DNA of 52,869 nt from JBCCGR01 sp039029195 (GCA_039029195.1 JBCCGR010000031.1:1-52869), one strand, 5' to 3'; counted from the first letter of the stretch, positions 24,414-33,127 are shown. The notes: a model not told the origin generated them from the sequence alone. Program-made: numbers and translations.

Positions 24414-25748
24414 ATGCGTCTATCCCGCTATTTCATTCCAGTTCTGAAGGAGAACCCAAAGGAAGCCGAGATCGTTTCTCATCGGCTGATGTTGCGGGCT
24501 GGCATGATTCGCCAGCAGGCAGCGGGCATCTATTCTTGGCTTCCGCTCGGGCTGAAAGTCTTGAAAAAGATCGAAGAGATCGTCCGGGAAGAGCAGAACC
24601 GTGCCGGAGCGGTGGAGATCTTAATGCCGACCATCCAGTCCGCCGACTTGTGGCGTGAGAGCGGTCGATATGACGACTATGGCCTTGAAATGTTGCGCAT
24701 CACAGATCGTCATGAGCGCGACATGCTGTTTGGCCCGACTAATGAGGAAATGGTCACCGAGATTTTCCGCTCCTATGTGAAATCCTACAAGGATCTGCCG
24801 CTCAACCTTTACCACATCCAGTGGAAGTTTAGGGACGAAGTGCGCCCGCGATTTGGTGTCATGCGCGGCCGCGAATTCCTCATGAAGGACGCCTATTCCT
24901 TCGATCTTGATGAGGCCGGCGCCCGCACAGCCTATCATCGCATGTTTGTCGCCTATCTCCGCACATTCGACCGGCTCGGCATGAAGGCAATTCCCATGCG
25001 GGCAGATACCGGACCGATTGGCGGCGATCTAAGCCACGAATTCCTCATGCTCGCCGACACCGGCGAAAGTGAAGTCTTCTGCCACAAGGGCTATCTGGAC
25101 TTTGATGCGCCCGCAGACGATGTAGACTTTGATGATGCGGAAGGCCTTGCAGCCACAGTAGATAAATGGACGAGCCTCTACGCGGCAACAGATGAAATCC
25201 ACGAAGAAAGCGCATGGTCAGATGTTGCCGCAAGTGACCGACTTTCTGCACGCGGAATTGAGGTCGGCCATATTTTCAACTTTGGAACCAAATATTCCGA
25301 TCCCATGAATGCAAAAGTCGCGGGCCCAGACGGAGCAGAACATGCCGTCCACATGGGCTCTTACGGGATTGGACCAAGCCGTTTGGTGGCAGCCATCATC
25401 GAGGCGAGCCACGATGATGACGGGATCATCTGGCCGCAACAGGTCGCCCCGTTCGATGTCGGGCTGGTTAATCTGAAGTCCGGAGATGACGCGACTGACG
25501 CGGCCTGTGCCGACCTCTACACCAAACTCACCAATGCTGGTCTTGATGTGCTTTATGATGACACTGACCAACGCGCTGGTGGCAAATTTGCCCGCATGGA
25601 TCTGATTGGCTTGCCCTACCAACTGGTTATCGGACCACGCGGCTTAAAAGACGGTGAAGCGGAAATCAAGGTTCGCAGCTCTGGTGAGCGTTCGTCCCTG
25701 CCAATTGATGCCGCCGTGGCCCGCCTCATCGAGGCTGCAGGGTGGTGA
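24414..25748 (+). CDS. proS: Prolyl-tRNA synthetase, short form
   Basis: Class II aminoacyl-tRNA synthetase, 444 residues. Motif 2 is seen around FRDEVRPRFGVMRGREFLMKD and motif 3 as GSYGIGPSRLVAAIIEAS; the C-terminal anticodon-binding domain has DDTDQRAGGKFARMDLIGLP. The large editing insertion of bacterial-type ProRS between motifs 2 and 3 is absent, as is usual for alphaproteobacteria, so clearance of Ala-tRNA(Pro) would need a separate trans-editing protein not encoded here. lolC follows 6 bases later. Confidence 0.96.
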   Translation: MRLSRYFIPVLKENPKEAEIVSHRLMLRAGMIRQQAAGIYSWLPLGLKVLKKIEEIVREEQNRAGAVEILMPTIQSADLWRESGRYDDYGLEMLRITDRHERDMLFGPTNEEMVTEIFRSYVKSYKDLPLNLYHIQWKFRDEVRPRFGVMRGREFLMKDAYSFDLDEAGARTAYHRMFVAYLRTFDRLGMKAIPMRADTGPIGGDLSHEFLMLADTGESEVFCHKGYLDFDAPADDVDFDDAEGLAATVDKWTSLYAATDEIHEESAWSDVAASDRLSARGIEVGHIFNFGTKYSDPMNAKVAGPDGAEHAVHMGSYGIGPSRLVAAIIEASHDDDGIIWPQQVAPFDVGLVNLKSGDDATDAACADLYTKLTNAGLDVLYDDTDQRAGGKFARMDLIGLPYQLVIGPRGLKDGEAEIKVRSSGERSSLPIDAAVARLIEAAGW

Positions 25749-25754
25749 TCCTTG

Positions 25755-27062
25755 ATGGTTGAGACGTCCGCGCCTACTGCCGTTCCGGTGGCCGCCACAC
25801 CAGCCAAGGGCACAAAGCCGTTTGCCGCCTTTGAGTGGATGATTGCGCGTCGCTATATGGGCACCCGGCGCAAGGAAACCTTTATCTCCGTTATTTCTGC
25901 CTTTTCCTTCACCGGCATCATGCTTGGGGTGGCGACACTGATCATCGTGATGGCGGTCATGAACGGATTTCGCACAGAACTTCTTGGCCGCATTCTGGGC
26001 ATCAACGGTCATATCATTGTTCAGCCAGTGGAACGTCCGCTGAACGATTTCAATGATGTGGCTGCCCGCATTGAAGGTGTGGATGGGGTGACCCATGCGG
26101 TGTCGCTGGTGGAAGGCCAGGTGCTTGCATCAGGTGGTCGCGGCGGTACTGGCGCTCTGGTGCGCGGCATGACGTCAAAGGACATCGCCAAGGTCACTTC
26201 GGTGGTCGACAACCTGCTTTCAGGCTCGCTGGATGAATTCAAGGAAGGAAGCGGCGTGCTTGTTGGCAGCCGACTGGCCGAGAATCTCGGATTAGGGGCA
26301 GGGGACCGCATCACCCTCATATCACCAGAAGGCAACATCACGCCGCTCGGTGTGACCCCGCGTGTGAAATCCTATCCCATCGCCGCGATCTTCGAGATAG
26401 GCATGTCGCAATATGACGAAGCCTTCGTCTTCATGCCAATGGAGGAGGCGCAGCTTTATTTCAATTCCGAAGGCGTGGCCTCGGTTATCGAAGTGTTTTT
26501 GGAGGATGCCGACAGCGTGGATGCGTTGAAAGGGACCATTGAGACGGCGGCAGACCGGCCTCACTATCTGGTGGACTGGCGACAGCGCCATACAGGCTTC
26601 TTCAACGCGCTTCGCATTGAGCGCAACGTGATGTTCTTGATCCTCACCCTGATTGTTCTGGTGGCTGCCCTCAACATCGTCTCAGGGCTGTTCATGCTGG
26701 TGAAAGACAAGGGTAAGGACATAGCAATTTTGCGCACCATGGGCGCGACCCGTGGCACTGTTATGCGCGTGTTCTTCATCACAGGCTCTGCGATCGGCGT
26801 TTCTGGCACGATTGCAGGCGTGATCCTCGGCATGATTGTCTATCTCAATCTGCAGAGCATTCAGTCGTTTCTGAGCGGCGCGACTGGCACCAACCTGTGG
26901 GACCCAACAGTCCGGTTTCTGTCCGAGATTCCGGCGGAAATGGATGTGAGCGAAACAGTCACAGTTGTTGCAATGGCAATTGGTCTGTCATTTTTGGCAA
27001 CGCTGTTTCCATCATGGCGGGCCGCGAATCTCGATCCCGTCGAGGCGCTTCGCTATGAGTGA
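25755..27062 (+). CDS. lolC: Lipoprotein-releasing ABC transporter permease
   Basis: Inner-membrane permease of the Lol system, which extracts outer-membrane lipoproteins for transfer to LolA. 435 residues. Topology fits LolC/E: a helix after the cytosolic FEWMIARRYMGTRRKETFISVIS segment, a ~230-residue periplasmic MacB-PCD domain, and a C-terminal FtsX domain with three helices ending LFPSWRAANLDPVEALRYE. Only one permease gene is present, so a homodimer (LolF-like arrangement) is likely. Start at ATG, the TTG just before it being less likely. It overlaps lolD by 8 bases. Confidence 0.94.
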   Translation: MVETSAPTAVPVAATPAKGTKPFAAFEWMIARRYMGTRRKETFISVISAFSFTGIMLGVATLIIVMAVMNGFRTELLGRILGINGHIIVQPVERPLNDFNDVAARIEGVDGVTHAVSLVEGQVLASGGRGGTGALVRGMTSKDIAKVTSVVDNLLSGSLDEFKEGSGVLVGSRLAENLGLGAGDRITLISPEGNITPLGVTPRVKSYPIAAIFEIGMSQYDEAFVFMPMEEAQLYFNSEGVASVIEVFLEDADSVDALKGTIETAADRPHYLVDWRQRHTGFFNALRIERNVMFLILTLIVLVAALNIVSGLFMLVKDKGKDIAILRTMGATRGTVMRVFFITGSAIGVSGTIAGVILGMIVYLNLQSIQSFLSGATGTNLWDPTVRFLSEIPAEMDVSETVTVVAMAIGLSFLATLFPSWRAANLDPVEALRYE

Positions 27063-27780
27063 CGTGATCGTCGCACCTCAGGCACAGTCTGACGTTCGGG
27101 ACGTCGCACTCAGCATTGACGGTGTTACGCGCTGGTATGGTGCGGGTGAAAACAAGCTGACGATCTTGGAAGAGGCGAATCTGACAATCCGGCGCGGCGA
27201 ACTAGTCGCGCTGGTCGCTCCATCCGGCGCGGGAAAGTCGACTCTGTTGCATCTGGCTGGCCTATTGGAGCGCCCGCAGACGGGTGAAGTCGAAGTCATG
27301 GGTCGAGCCGTCAATGGGCTAAGTGATGATGAACGCACGCGAATTCGCCGCCACGAGATTGGATTTGTCTACCAGTTCCACCACCTGTTGCCCGAGTTTT
27401 CAGCACTGGAAAACATCGCACTGCCGCAAATGATTGCCGGTCTTGGGCGGGAAGAGGCCAACAAACGGGCTTCAGAACTCCTCGCCTACATGCGAATTGC
27501 GGAGCGGGAAGATCACCGGCCGTCCGAGCTTTCTGGCGGTGAACAGCAGCGTGTGGCGATCGCCCGTGCGATGGCCAATGCACCAAGTCTGTTGTTGGCG
27601 GACGAGCCTACGGGGAACCTTGATCCGGAGACATCGGTCTATGTGTTTGACGCACTGATGACGCTTGTGCGTTCAACCGGTCTTGCGGCGCTGATTGCCA
27701 CGCACAATCACGATCTTGCCCGGCGGATGGATCGCGCAGTTACACTCGAAAATGCCCGGATCGTGCCGCTCGACCTCTGA
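27055..27780 (+). CDS. lolD: Lipoprotein-releasing ABC transporter ATP-binding protein
   Basis: ATPase partner of LolC, 241 residues. Walker A is APSGAGKST at residues 55-63, the usual first Gly being Ala; the Q-loop region is VYQFHHLLPEFSALENI, signature LSGGEQQR, Walker B LLLADEPTG and H-loop ATHNHDLA. I chose the ATG overlapping the lolC stop (TATGAGTGA); a longer frame reaching back into lolC is out of family. The next genes downstream are the SOS-box peptide gene and dnaE. Confidence 0.95.
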   Translation: MSDVIVAPQAQSDVRDVALSIDGVTRWYGAGENKLTILEEANLTIRRGELVALVAPSGAGKSTLLHLAGLLERPQTGEVEVMGRAVNGLSDDERTRIRRHEIGFVYQFHHLLPEFSALENIALPQMIAGLGREEANKRASELLAYMRIAEREDHRPSELSGGEQQRVAIARAMANAPSLLLADEPTGNLDPETSVYVFDALMTLVRSTGLAALIATHNHDLARRMDRAVTLENARIVPLDL

Positions 27781-27870
27781 GCCCGGATGGTGTTGGAAGA
27801 CCTGAAACCCACCGGTGCAAATTAACTATATCCTTTTCGAATCGGACCTTGAGGCCGCAATGTTCTCGTT

Positions 27871-27905
27871 TTGTCTTGCGAAAAAGAAAAGAACATATTA
27901 TGAAC
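27871..27905 (+). promoter_or_regulatory. Promoter with consensus LexA (SOS) box
   Basis: TTGTCT, 17-base spacer, CATATT form a promoter; the -10 is embedded in GAACATATTATGAAC (27891-27905), an exact GAAC-N7-GAAC alphaproteobacterial LexA site. A half-matching second copy, GTTC-N7-GTCT, lies at 27862-27876 over the -35. LexA binding here would block RNA polymerase. Confidence 0.8.
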
Positions 27906-27947
27906 TTAAGCAGAATTTATTGAAAACATAGTAGTGGAGAGCCCGAC

Positions 27948-28058
27948 ATGCCGTACAATCTCAATCTCTCAGCCATTGTTCGCGAATTCGCTTCCATGGT
28001 CTCAGTCGGGCTGTTCGTCGCAAGCGTGGTTGCCTGGGCCAACATCCTTTCGGCTTGA
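27948..28058 (+). CDS. 36-residue SOS-controlled membrane peptide, SidA-like candidate
   Basis: Starts MPYNLNLSAIVREFASMVSV and ends ANILSA. A polar N-terminus of ~15 residues with an Arg/Glu pair is followed by one hydrophobic span (about residues 16-34), so a single-pass inner-membrane peptide is expected. A GTGGAGAG ribosome-binding site lies 8 bases before the ATG and the gene is 43 bases after a consensus LexA box. In Caulobacter the 29-residue SOS-induced SidA inhibits division through the divisome; size, topology and control fit, but homology is not shown. An overlapping 76-codon frame is less likely because it is not hydrophobic and its GTG start is the ribosome-binding site of this gene. 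Confidence 0.75.
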   Translation: MPYNLNLSAIVREFASMVSVGLFVASVVAWANILSA

Positions 28059-28066
28059 GGCCACCG

Positions 28067-28088
28067 TGTCCAAACATAGCTTTGGACA
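28067..28088 (+). terminator. Hairpin between the SOS peptide gene and dnaE
   Basis: TGTCCAAA and TTTGGACA form an 8-bp perfect stem with a 6-nt loop, 8 bases after the peptide stop. No T run, so read-through into dnaE is expected; it may trim or stabilise the mRNA. Confidence 0.4.
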
Positions 28089-28170
28089 AAGCAGCGAGGT
28101 CACTGGACTTGTCACGGATCATCAGGGAACTTTGTTGCAGGAACACCCAAAGAATCTGATGTGAAAAAGC

Positions 28171-31100
28171 ATGGCTGACGTCGGTCAGACTCCACCAAAG
28201 GCCTTTGTGCATCTGCATGTTCATTCAGCCTATTCGCTACTGGAAGGTGCACTACCGCTCGCCAAGCTGATTGACCTCGCAGGCGAGTATGCGCAGCCAG
28301 CCGTCGCGGTTACGGATCGCAACAATCTCTTTGGTGCTCTTGAGTTTTCCGAAAAAGCAGCGGGCAAAGGCCTGCAACCTATCATCGGCTGTCTGCTGGA
28401 TGTTGATTTTCAGGACGTGGGCGACGGAGAGGGCGGAGGCCAGTCTCGCGGATCCCCATCCGACAAGCGACATGCCCCATTGGTGCTGCTTGCTTCAAAC
28501 TCTACCGGTTACGACAATCTGACCATTCTGGTTTCTAAAGCCTATCTGGAAACCGGCGCACCAGACACCGCGCACATCCTCCTGGAAGATCTGATAAGCC
28601 ACGCCGACGGTCTCATCTGCCTCTCCGGCGGACCGGAAGGGCCAATCAACACAGCACTTGAAACGGGTCAGGCCAATCTGGCTCTTGAACGGTTCTCGGC
28701 CCTCAAATCAGCTTTCGATGATCGTTTCTATGTCGAATTGCAGCGGCAGCGCGGCTACGACAAGCAGATTGAACGTCGTTTGATCGATCTCGCTTACACT
28801 CACGATGTTCCGCTTGTTGCCACCAACGCGGCGTATTTTCCCGGCGAAGACGACTTCGAAGCCCATGACGCACTGATTTGCATCGCAGAAGGGCGAATGA
28901 TTGTTGAAGATGATCGCAGGCGACTCACACCCGACCATGCGTTTCGATCTACGGACGATATGCTCGCGCTGTTCGCTGATCTGCCGGAAGCCACGGAAAA
29001 CACGATCGAAATTGCCCGGCGCTGTGCCTTCAAGGTACCAAAACGCCCACCAATTCTGCCAAGCTTCGCTGGAAGTGATGTGGCCGATGAGGATGAGGCG
29101 GTCAAAGCGGAAGCTGATGCGCTTCGCCAACAGGCGATTGACGGCTTAAAGGCTCGGCTCGACTTCCACGGACTGGCAGAGGGCGTGTCTCGGGAGGACT
29201 ATGAGCAGCGCCTGGAACATGAACTCAACATCATCGAGTCCATGCGCTATCCCGGTTACTTCTTGATCGTTGCCGACTTCATCAAATGGGCCAAGGAACG
29301 TGGCATTCCTGTGGGTCCCGGGCGTGGGTCCGGCGCGGGTTCGCTGGTGGCCTGGGCGCTCACCATCACCGATCTCGATCCGCTGCGGTTTTCACTGCTG
29401 TTTGAGCGGTTTCTCAACCCAGAACGCGTGTCGATGCCCGACTTCGACATTGACTTCTGTCAGGATCGCCGCGACGAGGTGATCCGCTACGTTCAGGACA
29501 AATATGGTCGCGAACAAGTTGCGCAGATCATTACCTTCGGAACTCTGCAAGCACGCGCGGTGATGCGCGATGTGGGGCGGGTATTGCAAATGCCCTATGG
29601 CCAGGTGGACCGGCTGTGCAAGCTCGTGCCCAACAATCCGGCCAATCCAACACCACTTCACAAGGCGATTGAAACAGAAGCCGGGCTTCAGGCAGCGCGC
29701 GAAGAAGAGCAGATTGTCGACACCATGCTATCGATGGCTGTGCGGCTGGAAGGTCTTTATCGACACGCATCCACCCATGCCGCCGGAATCGTAATTGGCG
29801 ATCGTCCGCTCGATCAGCTGGTCCCGCTTTATCGCGACCCGCGTTCGGACATGCCGGTCACCCAATACAATATGAAATGGGTGGAGCAGGCCGGTCTCGT
29901 AAAGTTCGACTTTCTGGGTCTGAAAACCCTCACCGTCCTGCAAACAGCGGTCGACCTGCTGAAACAACGCGGCATTGAGGTCGATCTGGCGGAAGTGCCG
30001 CTGGATGACGTCAATACCTTCGAGATGCTCCAGCGCGGCGAAACCGTCGGCGTGTTCCAACTTGAAAGTCAGGGGATGCGCAAGGCGCTAATCGGCATGA
30101 AACCCGACCAGTTTGAGGACATTATTGCGCTGGTGGCGCTCTATCGGCCCGGTCCGATGGACAATATTCCCACCTACAACGCCCGAAAGCATGGCGAGGA
30201 AGAACCTGACTTCCTGCACCCCAAGATCGAACGGGTTTTGAAGGAGACCCACGGCGTCATCATCTACCAGGAACAGGTGATGGAGATTGCCCAGATCCTG
30301 TCAGGCTATAGCCTCGGCGAGGCGGATCTGCTGCGTCGCGCCATGGGCAAGAAAATCCGTTCCGAAATGGATGCTCAACGGGTGCGGTTTGTGGATGGAG
30401 CCGTGGAAGGTGGATTGGACAAATCCCAGGCTAATCTGATCTTCGATCTATTGGCCAAGTTCGCCGACTATGGCTTCAACAAATCCCATGCCGCCGCCTA
30501 CGCGCTTGTCTCTTATCACACGGCGTGGCTCAAGGCGAACTATCCCATTGAATTCCTTGCAGCTTCCATGACGTTGGACCTTGGGAACACGGACAAGCTG
30601 AGCGATTTCTATCGGGAGGCCAAACGCGCAGAAATCGAGCTCGTGCCGCCATCGGTCAACACATCTCATGTGCGTTTCGCGGTGAACGACGGCAAGGTGT
30701 TCTATGCGCTGGCGGCGATCAAAGGTGTGGGCGAGCAAGCGGTCTCCCACATTATCGAAGAACGCGAGGCCAACGGCACCTACACCTCACTCACTGACTT
30801 CTTCTCCCGCATTGATCCGAAGTTCCTCAATCGTCGTTCGCTGGAAAACCTCATTTGTGCTGGCGCTTTTGATTGTTTTGGCGCACCGCGCGAGCAGGTG
30901 TTGGGTGGCCTGGACCGACTGATTGGCCACGCCGCGCGTCTCGCGGATGAAGCTGCCATGGGGCAGGGCGCTCTCTTCGGAGGAGAACCAACAGAATCAA
31001 ATGTTTCACTGCCGCTCATAGAAGCCTGGATGCCAACCGAGCGGCTTTATCGAGAGTTCCAAGCAATTGGGTTTTACCTGTCGGCCCACCCGCTTGATGA

Positions 31101-31653
31101 ATACGGACAGGTGCTTGAAAAAATGCGCGTTCAGAGCTGGGCGGATTTCCAGCGCTCGGTGAAAGCGGGCAATTCGCACGGCAAACTGGCCGGCACCATA
31201 TCCACCAAGCAGGAACGCAAAACCCGCACCGGCAATCGCATGGCAATTGTTCAGGCGTCTGATTCCACGGGGCAATTTGAAGCCGTCGCGTTTTCAGAAA
31301 CCCTGGCGCAAAATCGCGAACGGCTGGAAGCTGGAAAGTCTGTGATCATGCTTGTTTCGGCAGAAGATCGACCGGAAGGGATAAATGTGCGCATTCAGTC
31401 CGTGTCGTTGCTCGAGGACGAGGCCGGCAAGGTGCAAAGCGGGCTGCGCATCTATGTGCGTGATCCCGAGCCGGTAAAAAGCATTGCCAACCACCTCAAC
31501 AGGCGGGGTTCGGGCGCCGTGAGCCTTGTCGTGATTGAGGGGGACGGCGACCGTGAGATTGAAGTCGCGCTCAATGAAGGTCGATATGTGACGCCAGAAA
31601 TTGCCTCCGCCGTGCGAGCAATTCCCGGCGTTGTGGAAGCGGAGCTGGTTTAG
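28171..31653 (+). CDS. dnaE: DNA polymerase III alpha subunit
   Basis: Replicative polymerase, 1160 residues, the normal DnaE1 length, and so not the SOS mutasome DnaE2. Domains in order: N-terminal PHP domain (FVHLHVHSAYSLLEGALPL), the polymerase catalytic core with GPGRGSGAGSLVAWAL and PDFDIDFCQDRRDEVI holding the catalytic aspartates, the thumb/finger region with YRPGPMDNIP and YQEQVMEIAQ, a helix-hairpin-helix (IKGVGEQAV), and a C-terminal OB fold. It lies 112 bases after an SOS-controlled peptide gene, so part of its transcription may rise with DNA damage. Confidence 0.97.
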   Translation: MADVGQTPPKAFVHLHVHSAYSLLEGALPLAKLIDLAGEYAQPAVAVTDRNNLFGALEFSEKAAGKGLQPIIGCLLDVDFQDVGDGEGGGQSRGSPSDKRHAPLVLLASNSTGYDNLTILVSKAYLETGAPDTAHILLEDLISHADGLICLSGGPEGPINTALETGQANLALERFSALKSAFDDRFYVELQRQRGYDKQIERRLIDLAYTHDVPLVATNAAYFPGEDDFEAHDALICIAEGRMIVEDDRRRLTPDHAFRSTDDMLALFADLPEATENTIEIARRCAFKVPKRPPILPSFAGSDVADEDEAVKAEADALRQQAIDGLKARLDFHGLAEGVSREDYEQRLEHELNIIESMRYPGYFLIVADFIKWAKERGIPVGPGRGSGAGSLVAWALTITDLDPLRFSLLFERFLNPERVSMPDFDIDFCQDRRDEVIRYVQDKYGREQVAQIITFGTLQARAVMRDVGRVLQMPYGQVDRLCKLVPNNPANPTPLHKAIETEAGLQAAREEEQIVDTMLSMAVRLEGLYRHASTHAAGIVIGDRPLDQLVPLYRDPRSDMPVTQYNMKWVEQAGLVKFDFLGLKTLTVLQTAVDLLKQRGIEVDLAEVPLDDVNTFEMLQRGETVGVFQLESQGMRKALIGMKPDQFEDIIALVALYRPGPMDNIPTYNARKHGEEEPDFLHPKIERVLKETHGVIIYQEQVMEIAQILSGYSLGEADLLRRAMGKKIRSEMDAQRVRFVDGAVEGGLDKSQANLIFDLLAKFADYGFNKSHAAAYALVSYHTAWLKANYPIEFLAASMTLDLGNTDKLSDFYREAKRAEIELVPPSVNTSHVRFAVNDGKVFYALAAIKGVGEQAVSHIIEEREANGTYTSLTDFFSRIDPKFLNRRSLENLICAGAFDCFGAPREQVLGGLDRLIGHAARLADEAAMGQGALFGGEPTESNVSLPLIEAWMPTERLYREFQAIGFYLSAHPLDEYGQVLEKMRVQSWADFQRSVKAGNSHGKLAGTISTKQERKTRTGNRMAIVQASDSTGQFEAVAFSETLAQNRERLEAGKSVIMLVSAEDRPEGINVRIQSVSLLEDEAGKVQSGLRIYVRDPEPVKSIANHLNRRGSGAVSLVVIEGDGDREIEVALNEGRYVTPEIASAVRAIPGVVEAELV

Positions 31654-31699
31654 AAACCGAAAACCTTCATATTCTGCCGTTTTCGCCTCAAAATCGGGC

Positions 31700-31728
31700 T
31701 TGCCATAGGGGGCGACCTCCTCTATACG
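31700..31728 (+). promoter_or_regulatory. Predicted promoter of the rpsB-tsf unit
   Basis: TTGCCA, 17-base spacer, TATACG in the 216-base dnaE-rpsB gap, giving an untranslated leader of about 135 bases. A leader of this size before rpsB could carry S2 autoregulation, but I recognise no named motif. Confidence 0.5.
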
Positions 31729-31869
31729 GCGCGCATTCCGCACGCAGACGCGTGACGATCCACAGCCCCCAATCAGCAATGATCCGGCATTGATCGCCAC
31801 ACCGGTGATGCCCATTCGGGTGTCTTTTAAGTCTGCGGAGGCACAACCGGTACTAAGGAGATGCGAGCC

Positions 31870-32973
31870 ATGGCTCTGCCCGATTTCAGCATGCGTGAGC
31901 TGCTAGAAGCCGGTGTTCACTTCGGACATCAGGCACACCGCTGGAACCCGAAAATGTCCAACTACATTTTCGGCAAGCGAAACAACATTCATATTCTTGA
32001 CCTGTCCCAGACTGTGCCATTGCTGCACCGGTCTTTGCAGGCCGTCAGCGACACTGTTGCGCGCGGTGGCCGCGTTCTGTTCGTTGGCACCAAGCGCCAG
32101 GCGTCTGAATTGGTTGCCGATGCAGCGCGCCGGTCGGCTCAGTACTATGTCAATGCCCGCTGGCTTGGCGGCATGCTGACCAACTGGAAAACTATTTCCA
32201 ACTCGATTAAACGCCTGCGCGAGCTTGAAGAGACCCTTTCAGGCGACATGGCCGCTGCGTTCACCAAGAAAGAACTGCTGACGCTTACACGCGAGCGCGA
32301 CAAGCTTGAGCGCGCGCTTGGCGGCATCAAGGATATGGGCGGCACCCCGGACCTGATTTTCGTGATCGACACCAACCGTGAATCGATTGCCATTCAGGAA
32401 GCCAAGAAGCTCAACATTCCTGTTGCAGCAGTGCTCGATTCCAACTCCGACCCCGCTCACATCGACTTTCCGATCCCTGGAAATGACGATGCGGCCCGCG
32501 CAATCGCGCTCTATTGCGACCTGATCGCAAAAGCAGCGATTGACGGCATTGCCAAGCAGCAGGCCGGTTCTGGTGTCGATATGGGCGCAATGGAAGTCCC
32601 GATCGAGGAAACCATTCTGGAAGATGCCGGTGAGGCACCTGCACCTGAAGCCGCGCCAGCAGAAGAGGCTGCTCCTGCTGATGAGACTGCTCCTGCTGAA
32701 GAGGCTGCACCTGCAGCTGAGGAAGCCGCATCTGATGCGCCCATTCAGGCGCTTTTTGATCGTCCTGAAGGGGAACCAGACGATCTCAAGAAGATCTCAG
32801 GTGTAGGTCCTGTGCTGGAAGAAAAGCTCCACGCTCTCGGTATCACCAAGTTCGAGCAAGTTGCGAACTTCTCGACAGAAGATATTGCACGCGTTGATGA
32901 AAGCCTTTCCTTCAAAGGTCGCATTGAGCGCGATGGCTGGCTGGAACAGGCGGCCAAGCTCGCCGCCGAATAG
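31870..32973 (+). CDS. rpsB: Ribosomal protein S2 with acidic linker and C-terminal HhH-like domain
   Basis: 30S subunit protein that helps recruit S1. The S2 core (residues 1-~235) shows GVHFGHQAHRWNPKM, FVGTKRQA, NARWLGGMLTNW and PVAAVLDSNSDP. The protein is 367 residues, ~110 longer than usual. Residues ~245-290 are an acidic low-complexity linker of repeated APAEEA-type units, and residues ~303-367 form a domain starting DDLKKISGVGPVLEEKL that matches the C-terminus of NuoE in this window. The start is the second ATG, placed 9 bases after AAGGAG; the first ATG directly abuts that site. It has its own terminator before tsf. Confidence 0.95.
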   Translation: MALPDFSMRELLEAGVHFGHQAHRWNPKMSNYIFGKRNNIHILDLSQTVPLLHRSLQAVSDTVARGGRVLFVGTKRQASELVADAARRSAQYYVNARWLGGMLTNWKTISNSIKRLRELEETLSGDMAAAFTKKELLTLTRERDKLERALGGIKDMGGTPDLIFVIDTNRESIAIQEAKKLNIPVAAVLDSNSDPAHIDFPIPGNDDAARAIALYCDLIAKAAIDGIAKQQAGSGVDMGAMEVPIEETILEDAGEAPAPEAAPAEEAAPADETAPAEEAAPAAEEAASDAPIQALFDRPEGEPDDLKKISGVGPVLEEKLHALGITKFEQVANFSTEDIARVDESLSFKGRIERDGWLEQAAKLAAE

Positions 32974-32991
32974 GCCGCAAAATTCTGTAAC

Positions 32992-33014
32992 AAGCCCGGT
33001 TCCTGCGGGCTTTT
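32992..33014 (+). terminator. Intrinsic terminator after rpsB
   Basis: AAGCCCG and CGGGCTT stem with 7-nt loop, then TTTT. A short T run suggests partial termination, allowing different rpsB and tsf levels. Confidence 0.7.
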
Positions 33015-33028
33015 GAACAAATGCGTAG

Positions 33029-33052
33029 AGCGCGTCCGGAAACGGACGCGCT
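33029..33052 (+). other. Perfect 10-bp hairpin with GAAA loop
   Basis: AGCGCGTCCG-GAAA-CGGACGCGCT. The GNRA tetraloop and GC-rich stem make a very stable RNA structure in the rpsB-tsf spacer. No T run follows; processing or mRNA stability is a possible role. Confidence 0.75.
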
Positions 33053-33067
33053 TGTGATCATTAAAGA

Positions 33068-33127
33068 CCATATTTGCGGCCAACGGCCGTCCAACCCCCA
33101 TATTTGCGGCCTCCGGCCGCCCAACCC
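33068..33127 (+). repeat. Two tandem copies of a 30-bp palindromic unit
   Basis: Unit CCATATTTGCGGCC-nn-CGGCCG-n-CCAACCC occurs twice head to tail (33068-33097, 33098-33127) with 27 of 30 bases identical. Each unit contains its own inverted repeat (GCGGCC/CGGCCG), and two of the three differences fall in the loop. It ends 14 bases before the tsf ATG. Confidence 0.85.

Noticed and set aside
27195..27260. LolD Walker A starting with Ala instead of Gly as a sign of inactivation
   Set aside because: The essential GKST part, signature, Walker B and H-loop are all intact; I believe this variation is common in alphaproteobacterial LolD.
27934..28164. 76-codon plus-strand frame upstream of dnaE
   Set aside because: Its GTG start is the ribosome-binding site of the 36-codon membrane peptide; the product shows no domain or hydrophobic pattern.
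31294..31815. 173-codon minus-strand frame reaching into the dnaE-rpsB gap, with a lipobox-like LLIGGC
   Set aside because: More than half is antisense to dnaE, the supposed signal peptide has no N-terminal positive charge, and the gap carries a plausible rpsB promoter on the other strand.
33068..33127. Possible CRISPR-like array
   Set aside because: Only two copies, directly adjacent with no spacer, and no cas genes nearby.
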